Below, one piece after another: positions 28,731 through 38,000 of a stretch of DNA of 64,000 nt; position 1 is the first letter of the stretch, and every line of letters begins with the position of its first letter. The notes under the pieces are model-generated. The model did not search any database and was not told the origin of the DNA. It saw nothing but the letters and a program-made list of their open reading frames with translations. The position numbers and the translations under genes are program-made. Location of the stretch: the NCBI RefSeq assembly GCF_009674675.1, contig NZ_WKJC01000002.1:186001-250000 (forward strand), read 5' to 3'. This stretch comes from Kangiella sp. HZ709. GTDB taxonomy: Bacteria > Pseudomonadota > Gammaproteobacteria > Enterobacterales > Kangiellaceae.

Positions 28731-29435
28731 TTAAGATGCTTCTTTAGTGGAAACATTAGCCAGCTTAGTATTCAGCGGAATGGATAAAGTCTCTTCCAAC
28801 GGTTTAATTGGGTTTAAAGTTGCCACTTTTTTCTGTGCCTTGATCATATAAGCGATAGGCACTGAAAGCCATGCTTTAGACAATTCAGATTTTTTGTGGA
28901 ATTGACTGAAGCCTCGCCACCAAGGACAACTAATGACATCCACATCGGCAATTTCAAAACCAAGCAAACTTAACCAGTCTTTAAAACGATGCAAACCAAT
29001 ACTTTGTTCAGGCACTAGCTTTCTACTATCACTAAGACCCATTTTTGATTTGATATGCCATAGGTTGTTAGGGGCTGATAACAACACATATAAGTTGCCC
29101 TGTGGTTCAAGCGCACGATGAATCTCACCCAGCAATATAGAGCCCGTTTCAGTAAAGTCAAACCCAAGGCTAATGACGCTTGCTTTTAAAGAGTCTGCCA
29201 TTACCGGTAAGGCTTGAGGATCAGCATTGAGATCATGAGCTAGCGAAGGCCCAAGCTTAATATGATGATCAAAAACATTATCAGGCATATTCAAACATTG
29301 GGTAAGGCTATCCAATGTCAATAAGAAGCCACCTTGATAAGCCTCTAATTGACTTTGTAACCATTCTTGCCAGATGTATCGCATGCGATTGCCAGCTGGC
29401 AGCAGCGGCCAGCTAAGTTCGTTTAATAAAGCCAC
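28731..29435 (-). CDS. yafS: YafS-like putative methyltransferase
   Basis: This 234-residue protein holds the position of E. coli yafS between gloB and rnhA. It looks like a Rossmann methyltransferase related to the UbiE/BioC group. VISLGFDFTETGSILLGEIHRALEPQGNLYVLL corresponds to the motif II-III region of such enzymes (quoted here as the segment near residues 88-120). The Gly-rich motif I is degenerate, so SAM binding is uncertain. No substrate is known. It is first in an operon with rnhA and dnaQ and divergent from gloB. Confidence 0.78.
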   Translation of the reverse strand: MALLNELSWPLLPAGNRMRYIWQEWLQSQLEAYQGGFLLTLDSLTQCLNMPDNVFDHHIKLGPSLAHDLNADPQALPVMADSLKASVISLGFDFTETGSILLGEIHRALEPQGNLYVLLSAPNNLWHIKSKMGLSDSRKLVPEQSIGLHRFKDWLSLLGFEIADVDVISCPWWRGFSQFHKKSELSKAWLSVPIAYMIKAQKKVATLNPIKPLEETLSIPLNTKLANVSTKEAS

Positions 29436-29528
29436 GTTTTATTTTCAGTCAGTTTAAATTGACTTCCCACTAACAACTTATTATGTTCATGCTAACCCGT
29501 GGCAGTTTTACAGGCAAGCTTGTAACTT

Positions 29529-30302
29529 ATGATTATTCACCCGATAAAAGCTTTTTCCGATAATTACATCTGGGCCATTCATCAAAAAAAAGACGCTGGC
29601 TTGATTGTCGTCGATCCAGGTGACGCGAAGCCTGTTATCGCTTATATCAATGCTAATGGGTTAAGACTTGATGCCATTCTGATCACTCACTATCATCATG
29701 ATCATATCGGTGGCGTTAATGAGCTAAAGAACAAGTATCATTGCCCGGTGTATGGCTCTAGCTACGATAACTTAGAATGCTGTGATCATTACCTATCTGA
29801 TCAAGATAGACTAAATCTATGGAGCGGCCAGTTAAATTTTGAGCTACTTCATGTACCAGGCCATACCTTAGGTCATATTGCCTATCATGATTCTCAGAAA
29901 AAACTATTGTTCTGCGGAGATACTTTATTTCGCGCTGGCTGTGGGAGAATGTTTGAAGGCGAACCAGAACAATTTTATAACTCTCTAAAAACTCTAGCCA
30001 ACTTGCCTATAGATACTCAAGTTTACTGCACGCATGAATACACCTTAAGTAATCTTGCCTTTGCTCAGCATATTGAGCCGTCAAACCACGATATCAAACA
30101 ATTACTTCAGGAATGCAAGGCTTTAAGGGAAAAGGACCTAGTAACACTGCCCTCAAATCTTGCCAGTGAGCTTAAGTGCAACCCTTTTTTAAGATGCCAT
30201 ATACCCTCTGTATCTGAAAGTGTTAAACAACTGGCTAATGTAAATGTTAAGAAAGAATATGAAATTTTTGCTAGTATGCGTCGCTTGAAAGATAACTTTT
30301 AA
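29529..30302 (+). CDS. gloB: Hydroxyacylglutathione hydrolase (glyoxalase II)
   Basis: This 257-residue metallo-beta-lactamase-fold enzyme hydrolyses S-lactoylglutathione to lactate and glutathione in methylglyoxal detoxification. The metal-binding motif THYHHDH lies at residues 53-59. The other ligand His is in VPGHTLGHI, the bridging Asp in FCGDTLFRAGCGR, and the final His in CTHEY. The C-terminal substrate domain has NPFLRC. Length fits E. coli GloB (251). mltD follows four bases after its stop, as in E. coli. Confidence 0.97.
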   Translation: MIIHPIKAFSDNYIWAIHQKKDAGLIVVDPGDAKPVIAYINANGLRLDAILITHYHHDHIGGVNELKNKYHCPVYGSSYDNLECCDHYLSDQDRLNLWSGQLNFELLHVPGHTLGHIAYHDSQKKLLFCGDTLFRAGCGRMFEGEPEQFYNSLKTLANLPIDTQVYCTHEYTLSNLAFAQHIEPSNHDIKQLLQECKALREKDLVTLPSNLASELKCNPFLRCHIPSVSESVKQLANVNVKKEYEIFASMRRLKDNF

Positions 30303-30308
30303 CTCTTG

Positions 30309-31736
30309 ATGTATAAAAATCAAAAACTTAGCTTTGCTGCTATCACTTTAGCAACATTGACCGCTTGCGCTCATATAACAACACAAGAAGCAAGCGAAAA
30401 GGATCAACATGAAGCTGTTCAAATCATTGAACCTAGGCCAATTGAGCAAACTACAGAACAAACAATCAATGAAGCCCAAAATACTTTTTCAGATGTCGAA
30501 GTAGAAGAGCCGCAAGAAGACACAGCAGTAGCCATTGAGCTTAAACCGGTACTAGATTTATGGGAATACATTCGCTCAAAACAGCAATTGACTCGCATCC
30601 AGCATTCTCGTATCAAGCAATTTGAACAATACTTTTTAAAACATTCAAATTATCTCAAGAAAAAAACTGATAAAGCTGCGCCTTATCTTTACTACATTAT
30701 TCAAGAATTAGAAAAGCGCCAAATGCCACTGGAGCTCGCTTTTACTCCAATGGTGGAGTCTAATTTTGATCCCCTTGCACATTCAGTAGTCCAAGCTGCA
30801 GGCCTTTGGCAGTTTATGCCAAAAACGGCTCGCGGTTTCGGTATTAAGATCAACGATTGGTATGATGGCCGCCGTGATGTTGTTGCTTCAACAGAGGCTG
30901 CTCTAGATTATTATCAATACCTTAATAAACTATTTAATGGCGATTGGTTACTTACGGTGGCGGCCTACAACTACGGCCAAGGCAATGTTTTTAAAGCCAT
31001 TAAGAAAAATAAAAAACGGGGTAAAGCCACTGATTATTGGTCACTTGATTTACCTAAAGAAACTCAGCGTCATATTCCCAAATGGATAGCCCTTTCTAAT
31101 TTGTTGATTAATCAAAGTGATTATAACTTACAACTCACTCCAATAGAAAATGCTCCACGCTTTGAGAGTTTTGGAATTACAGCTCCTGTAAATTTAGTTA
31201 AACTAGCATCTGAAACTAATTTGAACAAAGAAGCTTTTTACAGGCTAAATCCTGCTTTTAACCGTTTATTTATTCCAGCAGAGCATAAAAAAGCTGACTT
31301 ACTAATACCGGTCGAATCTCGAGCAACATTTGAAGAGAAACTATTACAGCTTCCCGCTGATACTTTCAATGTCAGTTTCAGTTATAAAGTTAAATCCGGT
31401 GATAATTTAAGTATGATTGCTCACAAGCACAAAACCAGGGTGTCTGATATTAAGAAAATCAATCATCTTAAATCAGATAAAATTAAAATTGGCCAGTCTT
31501 TAAAATTGCCTGGTGCTGTTACAGTAAGTAAAGAAGAAAATGCATTTTTTACCAAGCTCGGTAATTATAAAAAGCGCAGAAGGTATCAAGTTTATAAAGT
31601 TCGCTCTGGTGACAGTCTATGGAAAATTGCCAAGAAATTTAAAGTTACCACTCGGAAGCTAGCGCGTTGGAATGGCTTATCAGCTAAAAAAGTTTTACGC
31701 ATAGGGCAGTCTTTAAAAATTTGGCCATCGCCTTAA
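30309..31736 (+). CDS. mltD: Membrane-bound lytic murein transglycosylase D with two LysM domains
   Basis: This 475-residue outer-membrane lipoprotein cleaves peptidoglycan glycan strands. The signal peptide ends in lipobox LTAC (Cys20). The SLT domain (about residues 125-280) has the catalytic Glu in FTPMVESNFDP, then AAGLWQFMPKTARGFG and VAAYNYGQGNV. Two LysM repeats lie at about residues 355-400 and 425-472 (YKVKSGDNLSMIA and YKVRSGDSLWKIA). I chose the ATG at 30309; the TTG just before it (30306) is an alternative that adds one residue. It is co-transcribed with gloB and ended by a strong terminator. Confidence 0.95.
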   Translation: MYKNQKLSFAAITLATLTACAHITTQEASEKDQHEAVQIIEPRPIEQTTEQTINEAQNTFSDVEVEEPQEDTAVAIELKPVLDLWEYIRSKQQLTRIQHSRIKQFEQYFLKHSNYLKKKTDKAAPYLYYIIQELEKRQMPLELAFTPMVESNFDPLAHSVVQAAGLWQFMPKTARGFGIKINDWYDGRRDVVASTEAALDYYQYLNKLFNGDWLLTVAAYNYGQGNVFKAIKKNKKRGKATDYWSLDLPKETQRHIPKWIALSNLLINQSDYNLQLTPIENAPRFESFGITAPVNLVKLASETNLNKEAFYRLNPAFNRLFIPAEHKKADLLIPVESRATFEEKLLQLPADTFNVSFSYKVKSGDNLSMIAHKHKTRVSDIKKINHLKSDKIKIGQSLKLPGAVTVSKEENAFFTKLGNYKKRRRYQVYKVRSGDSLWKIAKKFKVTTRKLARWNGLSAKKVLRIGQSLKIWPSP

Positions 31737-31765
31737 TACTTTACAAAGCACGTTTCTTAATTTAA

Positions 31766-31799
31766 ATAAAAAAGAGCGCGTGAAGCGCTCTTTTTTATT
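31766..31799. terminator. Bidirectional terminator between mltD and natB
   Basis: The stem AAGAGCGC/GCGCTCTT with a short loop is flanked by AAAAA and TTTTTT and lies between converging genes. Confidence 0.9.
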
Positions 31800-31815
31800 T
31801 GACAGACTAATATCT

Positions 31816-33012
31816 TTAACTTCTAAACAAGACTTTTTCTTTCTTGAAGAATTGAGTAACAAAAAACAGTAACGCACCTGCAATCAGTGCAGTTGAAACG
31901 AGTAAAACTGCTATCAAAGAATAATCTACGGTTCCTTTGATTAAATCTTTCATAGCTAGAGCGACATTAGTTACAGGAATCATTGCTGTTTTCCAATTAA
32001 GCTCCATACCGGGAACGAACGCTACTAGTACTGGAACAAAACCAAGCATCATAATTGGGGACATATAGGCTTGTGCTTCTTTCATGTTTTTTGCGTAAAT
32101 AGAAGCAGATAACATGATTGATGCAAAAATACTTGTTAAAGGGATTAAGAGAACGCCAATTAGTAAAATATCTAAAGTAGAAACATTTGCCAGGAAACCA
32201 ATTGCATCTAAATTTAAAGCGTTGGTGAAAATATAAGCCCAAAATAGATAACTTAAAAGTGTAAATGCCACGGAAGAAAAGCTTGCCGAAAATATTACGG
32301 CAAATTTTGCTAAAACAATTCTGCTTTTATTCATCGGCGTCAACAATAATGTTTCTAAAGTTCCTCTTTCTTTTTCTCCTACACCAACTTCCAGTGTTGG
32401 GTACATAGCTCCAGCAATTGCCAATAAAATTAAAATATAGGCGATCATGGCTCCTGCAATCTCACCCGTTCTTTCTCTTTTAGAAGCATAGTTTTTATTT
32501 TCAACTTCAAGAGGTTTATTAAACGCTTTTAGAGATGCATTAGGTATATTAAAAGCATCTCCTAGTTTATTTCTTTGGACATTATTATAGCTTTCAAATA
32601 TTTTATTCACTCGATTTGATAAAATATTACTTAATTGAGAGGCTCCCTTGTAATGTAAATTTACTGTTTGCTGTACTCGGGAATTTGATGGTGCTAAAGA
32701 TCCTTCCGGCACTTCAAGAATGAAATCAACATCTTTACTTAAAACTAGTTCTTTATAATTATTTGATTCTATATTGACTTTTTTAAAGTTTTTTTCAGCC
32801 GTAAACAAATCTCTCAAACCCGGCATTTGTTCTGCGTTTACAAAAGCGATTTCTATTTCTTGGACTCTGGCTTCCTGAGCTCTATCACCTGAGAACTTAC
32901 CAACAAAGAAAAAGATAATAGGAAATATTACAGTTGGTAATAGTATTGATAAAATTAAGGTTCTTTTATCTCTTAAGAGTTCCATCATTTCTTTTTTATA
33001 TACTAACCACAT
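31816..33012 (-). CDS. natB: NatB-type ABC-2 exporter permease
   Basis: This 398-residue permease has one N-terminal membrane helix (about residues 18-40), a periplasmic region to about residue 185, then five or six membrane segments. This is the ABC-2/NatB layout. The conserved cytoplasmic segment GVGEKERGTLETLLLTPMNK is the E-loop coupling element that contacts the ATPase. In Bacillus, NatAB exports sodium; the substrate here is not proven. natA starts 1 bp upstream of it, so the two form one unit. Confidence 0.85.
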   Translation of the reverse strand: MWLVYKKEMMELLRDKRTLILSILLPTVIFPIIFFFVGKFSGDRAQEARVQEIEIAFVNAEQMPGLRDLFTAEKNFKKVNIESNNYKELVLSKDVDFILEVPEGSLAPSNSRVQQTVNLHYKGASQLSNILSNRVNKIFESYNNVQRNKLGDAFNIPNASLKAFNKPLEVENKNYASKRERTGEIAGAMIAYILILLAIAGAMYPTLEVGVGEKERGTLETLLLTPMNKSRIVLAKFAVIFSASFSSVAFTLLSYLFWAYIFTNALNLDAIGFLANVSTLDILLIGVLLIPLTSIFASIMLSASIYAKNMKEAQAYMSPIMMLGFVPVLVAFVPGMELNWKTAMIPVTNVALAMKDLIKGTVDYSLIAVLLVSTALIAGALLFFVTQFFKKEKVLFRS

Positions 33013-33013
33013 A

Positions 33014-33811
33014 TTATGCTACCTCTTTTTGAACTTTTACTAACTTAAGGAATGATGAATATAAATCACCATTGTCGGAAATGGCTGAAAACTCTTCCGT
33101 AGTCCCAAAGAACTTAGATTCACCCAAATCAATTAAGCATACTTGATCACATAGTTGTTCAACTTCATGTAAATGATGCGTTGAAAAGATAACTGACATG
33201 TCGGTACCGCGATACGATTCAATAAAATCTAGTACGGTTTTGGCTGAAATCACATCTAAACCGGTTGTAGGCTCATCAAACACTAATACTCTCGGGTTAT
33301 GGATAACAGCTCTTGCTATCGAAGCCCTTTGCGACATACCTGTAGATAAATCGTCGGCACGTTTGCCGGCAAAAGAGTGCATATCCAAAAGGGTAAAAAT
33401 CTTATCAAGTCGCTCATCTAATTCATTTTTTGCTAAGCCATGCATACGACCAAAGTATTCAACATTTTCTTGCACTGTTAAACGATGATATAGACCTGTC
33501 TTACCCGACAAGAAACCAATCTGCTTAGTAGCATACAAGGGATCTTTAGTCACATCTTTACCATCTATAAGAATTTGACCTTCGGTAGGTTGTAAAGCGG
33601 TTGAAAGCATTCGCAAAGTTGTTGTTTTACCGGCACCATTAGGGCCTAATAAGCCTAAAACTTTACCTGGTTCGACATTGAAACTAACATCTTTAACCGC
33701 ATGAAACACTCCCTCTCCTTCACGAGGATCGGTTATTACTTTTTTCTGCCTAGCCTTCGCTTCTTTTTTGTCATAAGCAAAAGTTTTAGCAAGATTTTTA
33801 ATTTCAATCAT
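33014..33811 (-). CDS. natA: NatA-type ABC transporter ATP-binding protein
   Basis: This 265-residue ATPase has Walker A GPNGAGKTT, signature LSTGMSQRASIARAV, Walker B RVLVFDEPTTGLD and switch His in STHHLHEVEQLCD. An insertion of about 20 charged residues (AYDKKEAKARQKKVI) follows the first strand, as in other NatA-like proteins. It energises NatB. The start codon lies inside the ycjF coding region (8-bp overlap), which ties this transporter to the YcjX-YcjF pair by translational coupling. Confidence 0.88.
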   Translation of the reverse strand: MIEIKNLAKTFAYDKKEAKARQKKVITDPREGEGVFHAVKDVSFNVEPGKVLGLLGPNGAGKTTTLRMLSTALQPTEGQILIDGKDVTKDPLYATKQIGFLSGKTGLYHRLTVQENVEYFGRMHGLAKNELDERLDKIFTLLDMHSFAGKRADDLSTGMSQRASIARAVIHNPRVLVFDEPTTGLDVISAKTVLDFIESYRGTDMSVIFSTHHLHEVEQLCDQVCLIDLGESKFFGTTEEFSAISDNGDLYSSFLKLVKVQKEVA

Positions 33812-34853
33812 TGTCTTTCCCCTTATTTAAAGTTTTATCATTCTTTTTAACCATTGAAAGGATCTTATTCGTAATTGATTTACGAATTTGCCCTAGCTTA
33901 GGTTTGTTATCTTCATCAAACTCAATTGGCCTACAAATTTGCATGGTTTGAATGCCTAAACGCGAAATCAAAATACCTACCCCGATACCTTGGGCCATTT
34001 TGCTAGAAATCGCTGCAGCTACACTTTTTCCCAGTAACTCTACCCCAGCCTCTGCCACAAACTCACTTGCTCCAGCCAACATTAGATTGGTTGCAACCTG
34101 CTTAGTCAGTCCTAGACGCCCAAAGGCTGTCTGAGGGCAACCATAAATCCGTGAGATATCTTGCAGCATTCGACTCGAGCGCCAAGCAACTAGGGCCATG
34201 TCAGCAATTGCTAATGGACTCAAGGCTACCATAAGTGCTGACTCTGTGGCATGCTTTCTAATCGCCTCCAGAGCTAGCTGATCTAGACCATTCAAAACTT
34301 GATTGTTATAAATTTGTATTAATTCTGAATCATTATGCGAAGAATTAGCAGTTTGACGGTACAGCGCAAGTGTTTTCGATATATCAACTTCTTGTAAAAA
34401 CTCGTCACTAACTTCATCAAGAACCTTAGCAGCCTTGCCGTAGGTTTCGTTATTTGAATAACTTGATAGCTTTTGCTGAATACTTTTTCGATATTCTAAA
34501 CGCTTACTTTTAATTCTGCCGCTTATTAAGGTACCAAAACCCGCTATAACAACACTCACAAGTAAAGCTGCTACTGTAATGCCTAACACCCTACTAATCG
34601 CAAATAACTCTTGTATAAACTGCCAAGATTCAAATATCGCTGCAGTGACTACTAAGCTACCAAATGAAATGCCAAACCATTTAAGCCACCTGTTGGATTT
34701 TGCTGACTTTTTTAGCTTTAGTCCATTCGCACTAATTGGCAACGATTTTTGCTGCTCTTGTAATAAATCTTCTTTTACCTGTTCCGCATCATCAAGTTGC
34801 GAAGTTTCGACTTTTACTGATTGACTATCAAATTTTATTGGTTGATCACTCAT
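33804..34853 (-). CDS. ycjF: YcjF-family (DUF697, TIGR01620) inner-membrane protein
   Basis: This 349-residue protein has a charged cytoplasmic N-terminus, two membrane helices near residues 70-115, and a C-terminal DUF697 region with LSPLAIADMALVAWRSSRMLQDISRIYG and GASEFVAEAGVELLGKSVA (each given in part). In E. coli, ycjF follows ycjX and both belong to the phage-shock-associated regulon; a biochemical role is not established. Here it overlaps ycjX by four bases and natA by eight. tyrR, the usual E. coli neighbour, is absent. Confidence 0.87.
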   Translation of the reverse strand: MSDQPIKFDSQSVKVETSQLDDAEQVKEDLLQEQQKSLPISANGLKLKKSAKSNRWLKWFGISFGSLVVTAAIFESWQFIQELFAISRVLGITVAALLVSVVIAGFGTLISGRIKSKRLEYRKSIQQKLSSYSNNETYGKAAKVLDEVSDEFLQEVDISKTLALYRQTANSSHNDSELIQIYNNQVLNGLDQLALEAIRKHATESALMVALSPLAIADMALVAWRSSRMLQDISRIYGCPQTAFGRLGLTKQVATNLMLAGASEFVAEAGVELLGKSVAAAISSKMAQGIGVGILISRLGIQTMQICRPIEFDEDNKPKLGQIRKSITNKILSMVKKNDKTLNKGKDND

Positions 34854-36223
34854 AAAAACTTATCTCCAATTAATAGTTCAATCAGCCGATCCATACGATG
34901 GTGCGGAAGCTGTTTATCCGTCGCTAAGTCAGGAACGGCATAATCAATGAAGTTATATCTTTGCTCTGACCATTGTTTCTTGCTCATAGGTTCAGTTGGA
35001 ATTTTTCCAGGGTAATTTATAACCTCTTTATTATTCTCAAACTCTATCCCTTTTACACAGGCTAGCTTTTTACTTTCATGCTCTGCCAATACTGGCTCAG
35101 TCACTTGAATTGCACTAAAAACGACGGTAGCGACGTCGATACCTTGATAGCCAACTTGATTTTCTGCATCGATTAACATATTCGACAAAAAAGCCCTCAT
35201 GGCATTATGCTGCTCCGGCGGAACATGATCAGATTTTGATGATGCGATAATTAATTTATTAATTTTTGGCTGAAACATTCTTTTAAACCAATTTGTCTGT
35301 CCATAATCAAAACTTGTAATCAACTTGGACAACGTTTGCTGCAACTCACGATAAGAGTCATAACCACAGTTTAGAACTTTTAAGACATCAACCAAAAGCA
35401 ACTGTCTATCGACACTTGTAAAGTACTCCTTGAAAAAAGGTTTTACTATATTATCTCTATAATAGTTAAATCGCTGCTCTAATTTTTCTGCTAGTTCATC
35501 AGAAATATTGACATGACTAGGCACAGGAAAAAAGTCTAAAACTGGTGCACCATCTAAATCGCCTGGTAAAATAAAACGACCTGGTTGAATTAAATGAATA
35601 CCCTCAGAGCTATCCTTGCAGCGTACTAAAAACTGCCTAAATTCTTTTGCTAACAGCTTTATATCACTTTCAGAAGAAGGTGCTTTCAATAAATTGTTTA
35701 CACTCTGATGCCAATCATCTGCTAATTTAGACTGAGGCTTTTTATTAGCCCACTCATAAAACTGCTTGGACCAAGTGATAAAATTTAGATCTAGCAAAGG
35801 TAGATCTAGCAGCCACTCACCTGGATAATCAATAATGTCAATATTAAGGTGGCTGTGAGGTTGGATTCGTTTTAACCATTTATTCTTAACCTCAAATTTA
35901 ATACTAATTCTCGATTGGCTTATATTGATTGTAGACTTAGGCCATTGATGTGATTCTAATGCAGATATAGCTTCCTTATAAGGAAACTCAGGGATGTGCA
36001 AATCGGTATATGTAATCTGCTTAACCCCTAATATACGAGATTCTGCATGCGCCAACCAAAAAGGTAGCTGTGCTTTTTTTTGATGTAGAAGCTGACTCAT
36101 CAAAGAGGTAATAAATGCTGTTTTGCCGGAGCCACTAAGTCCCGTAACGCAAACTCTGATATTTTTATCTAGCCCCCTATCTAAAAGCTCTACTGCTTGT
36201 TTTAATTGCTTTTTAATCGCCAC
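34850..36223 (-). CDS. ycjX: YcjX-family (DUF463) P-loop NTPase
   Basis: This 457-residue protein has a Walker A motif near the N-terminus (VCVTGLSGSGKTAFITSL, about residues 24-41) and a Walker B-like NIDIIDYPGEWLLDLP near residue 125. The family is GTPase-like and binds nucleotides, but its cell role is unclear; stress induction with the psp genes is known in E. coli. The C-terminus has the conserved PxxP...HHRMDRLIELLIGD end. It is first in a four-gene overlapping cluster (ycjX, ycjF, natA, natB). Confidence 0.9.
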   Translation of the reverse strand: MAIKKQLKQAVELLDRGLDKNIRVCVTGLSGSGKTAFITSLMSQLLHQKKAQLPFWLAHAESRILGVKQITYTDLHIPEFPYKEAISALESHQWPKSTINISQSRISIKFEVKNKWLKRIQPHSHLNIDIIDYPGEWLLDLPLLDLNFITWSKQFYEWANKKPQSKLADDWHQSVNNLLKAPSSESDIKLLAKEFRQFLVRCKDSSEGIHLIQPGRFILPGDLDGAPVLDFFPVPSHVNISDELAEKLEQRFNYYRDNIVKPFFKEYFTSVDRQLLLVDVLKVLNCGYDSYRELQQTLSKLITSFDYGQTNWFKRMFQPKINKLIIASSKSDHVPPEQHNAMRAFLSNMLIDAENQVGYQGIDVATVVFSAIQVTEPVLAEHESKKLACVKGIEFENNKEVINYPGKIPTEPMSKKQWSEQRYNFIDYAVPDLATDKQLPHHRMDRLIELLIGDKFL

Positions 36224-36341
36224 AGATATCCTAATTTAACGCTATAAGTCATTATAACTAGAGATTATATGTAATGCTGTATTGAAAGGTAAGAAATTAT
36301 TACTCAGGCATATGTTGGTTATATAGCGTTTGCTTGAGTAT

Positions 36342-37970
36342 TTAGTTATAAATTATCTCATCTAAATATTGATTGACTTGCTCGAGGGTAACATTTGAAA
36401 CCATACTGCTGTGAAAATTGATGACATCATATTTATAAATTTCATTAAAGATATAAAAGTGCGGATTGTCTTGAGACAGGTTTAACCGATTAATAAAAGC
36501 TAATTTGATAGTATCTAATCTTTCTACGGATATATTTTTTGTACTCTTCTTGAAGCTGTCTAAAGTAACATCCTGCATAGCAATATCAGTACAGTTACTA
36601 TTTAATACATTAAATGACTTAAAGCCACTAACCTGGTTATTAGATTGGCTGGAAATAAAATCATATACTAGCAGCTTTTCAACACCCCACAACCTATCGT
36701 TCAAATTCAACTGCTCTAAGCAAAAAAGATTGGATGTAAAAGCATGCTGCTCAGCTCTGTCTTGATTAGAAGCTAATAAACTAAGGCTATTTTCTAAATT
36801 TTGAAGCATCGTTGGCTGCTGGCCATCATGAAATATCAAATAATCAAACAAAGATACATCTATACCAGAGTATAATAGTGGTTTTAAGATCATATTATTA
36901 ATGGCTTTGATATTTTCTTCATAATTCAAATCAATATCGCTTATGACCAACAGACTTGGAATAGATTGGGAAAAAGAAAAATTAATAGTTTTTCCTAATA
37001 AATCACAATCTAAAATTGAACAGGCATCGACTAACTGTTTCAAATTAATAGCCAAAGTTAGACTTTGATTATCATCATCAACGACACGTAAACCCTTTAA
37101 AATTTTGAGATTACCACTTGAATCTATTAAGTTATCTTTGCTTATTTTGTTAGAACGGTTAGACGATAATATTTCTAAATAGCGCTGATGCAATGGTTCA
37201 ATAGAAATGCTCGTCAAACTAGCAGGGAGCATCCCCGTAAAAATTGCACCGTCGTCCAGTTTCAAGCTGTTTAATAACAATGTATAATCTTGCTTGCTAT
37301 TATTTACTGCTGTGAAATAACTTTTATAACGCACTAATAAATTTGCAACCTGCCCTTGATTCAATGGGCTGGTAGACGTAGGCTCACTACAATAAAAACT
37401 ATTGCTATAAAAAACATACGCTGTAGTTTTTATATCTTCTCTCACACAAACCATCAGAGCAGCAATAAAATTATCGACTGTTTGATCTTGCTCTTGCAAT
37501 GAATAAATGGTCTTGTTCTTATTTCTAACCAGTTCATTATTAGATTTTATTTTTTTTAAATATTTATATAAGTCTCCAGTAACCTTTTGCTCAGCTACAT
37601 TTCCAAACAAAGTAATACTAAAATAGTTAATATCATTATTATGCTCGTCGATGTAATTATATATTTCAGAAAGAATAGAATCTTTTTGTATTTGATTAAA
37701 AACGATAGAAAACTTACTAGAGAAAACTGATTCATTATTGGTAAATTCGAAGCCTAACTGATAACTCAACAGCTTAATATTACTAGCCAGTAGTTGGCTG
37801 TTTTTTGAATCTAATTCTAAAGTAATGAAGAGGCTTTCAGAATTACTTTTAACAATTTGAAAACCGACGTGCTCAGAAATTTGCTCAGTTATTAGTTTTT
37901 CTGTACTCCAGTTTTTTGCAGCTAGAGCATTACAAAACAAGATAAAATAAATTAGAGTAATATACTTCAT
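36342..37970 (-). CDS. Exported protein of unknown function linked to the ton operon
   Basis: This 542-residue protein has a signal peptide (about residues 1-18, cleavage near ALAAKN) and no recognised motif. It is rich in Asn, Ser, Leu and Ile and has several Cys residues (CVREDI, YCSEP, SILDCD, FCLEQL, NCTDI). The end, VTLEQVNQYLDEII, has a weak likeness to the close of M16-type domains, but no HxxEH zinc motif is present, so this is only a hint of a degenerate relative. The start codon follows the TPR-gene terminator T-run immediately. The only Shine-Dalgarno candidate (AAGAGG, 10 nt before the ATG) lies in the 3' arm of that hairpin. Expression by read-through of the ton operon is likely. 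Confidence 0.7.
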   Translation of the reverse strand: MKYITLIYFILFCNALAAKNWSTEKLITEQISEHVGFQIVKSNSESLFITLELDSKNSQLLASNIKLLSYQLGFEFTNNESVFSSKFSIVFNQIQKDSILSEIYNYIDEHNNDINYFSITLFGNVAEQKVTGDLYKYLKKIKSNNELVRNKNKTIYSLQEQDQTVDNFIAALMVCVREDIKTTAYVFYSNSFYCSEPTSTSPLNQGQVANLLVRYKSYFTAVNNSKQDYTLLLNSLKLDDGAIFTGMLPASLTSISIEPLHQRYLEILSSNRSNKISKDNLIDSSGNLKILKGLRVVDDDNQSLTLAINLKQLVDACSILDCDLLGKTINFSFSQSIPSLLVISDIDLNYEENIKAINNMILKPLLYSGIDVSLFDYLIFHDGQQPTMLQNLENSLSLLASNQDRAEQHAFTSNLFCLEQLNLNDRLWGVEKLLVYDFISSQSNNQVSGFKSFNVLNSNCTDIAMQDVTLDSFKKSTKNISVERLDTIKLAFINRLNLSQDNPHFYIFNEIYKYDVINFHSSMVSNVTLEQVNQYLDEIIYN

Positions 37971-37995
37971 AAAAAAAAGGCCTCTTACGAGGCCT
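37971..37995 (-). terminator. Terminator of the ton operon, overlapping the next gene's ribosome site
   Basis: On the minus strand the 7-bp stem AGGCCTC/GAGGCCT with a GTAA loop is followed by eight T residues and then directly by the ATG of the downstream gene at 37970. The 3' arm contains AAGAGG, the only good ribosome site for that gene. Formation of the hairpin should therefore affect both transcription and translation. Confidence 0.8.
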
Positions 37996-38000
37996 GTATT

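Noticed and set aside
36342-37970. Active M16 zinc peptidase
   Set aside because: The faint C-terminal likeness is not backed by an HxxEH motif or other zinc ligands.
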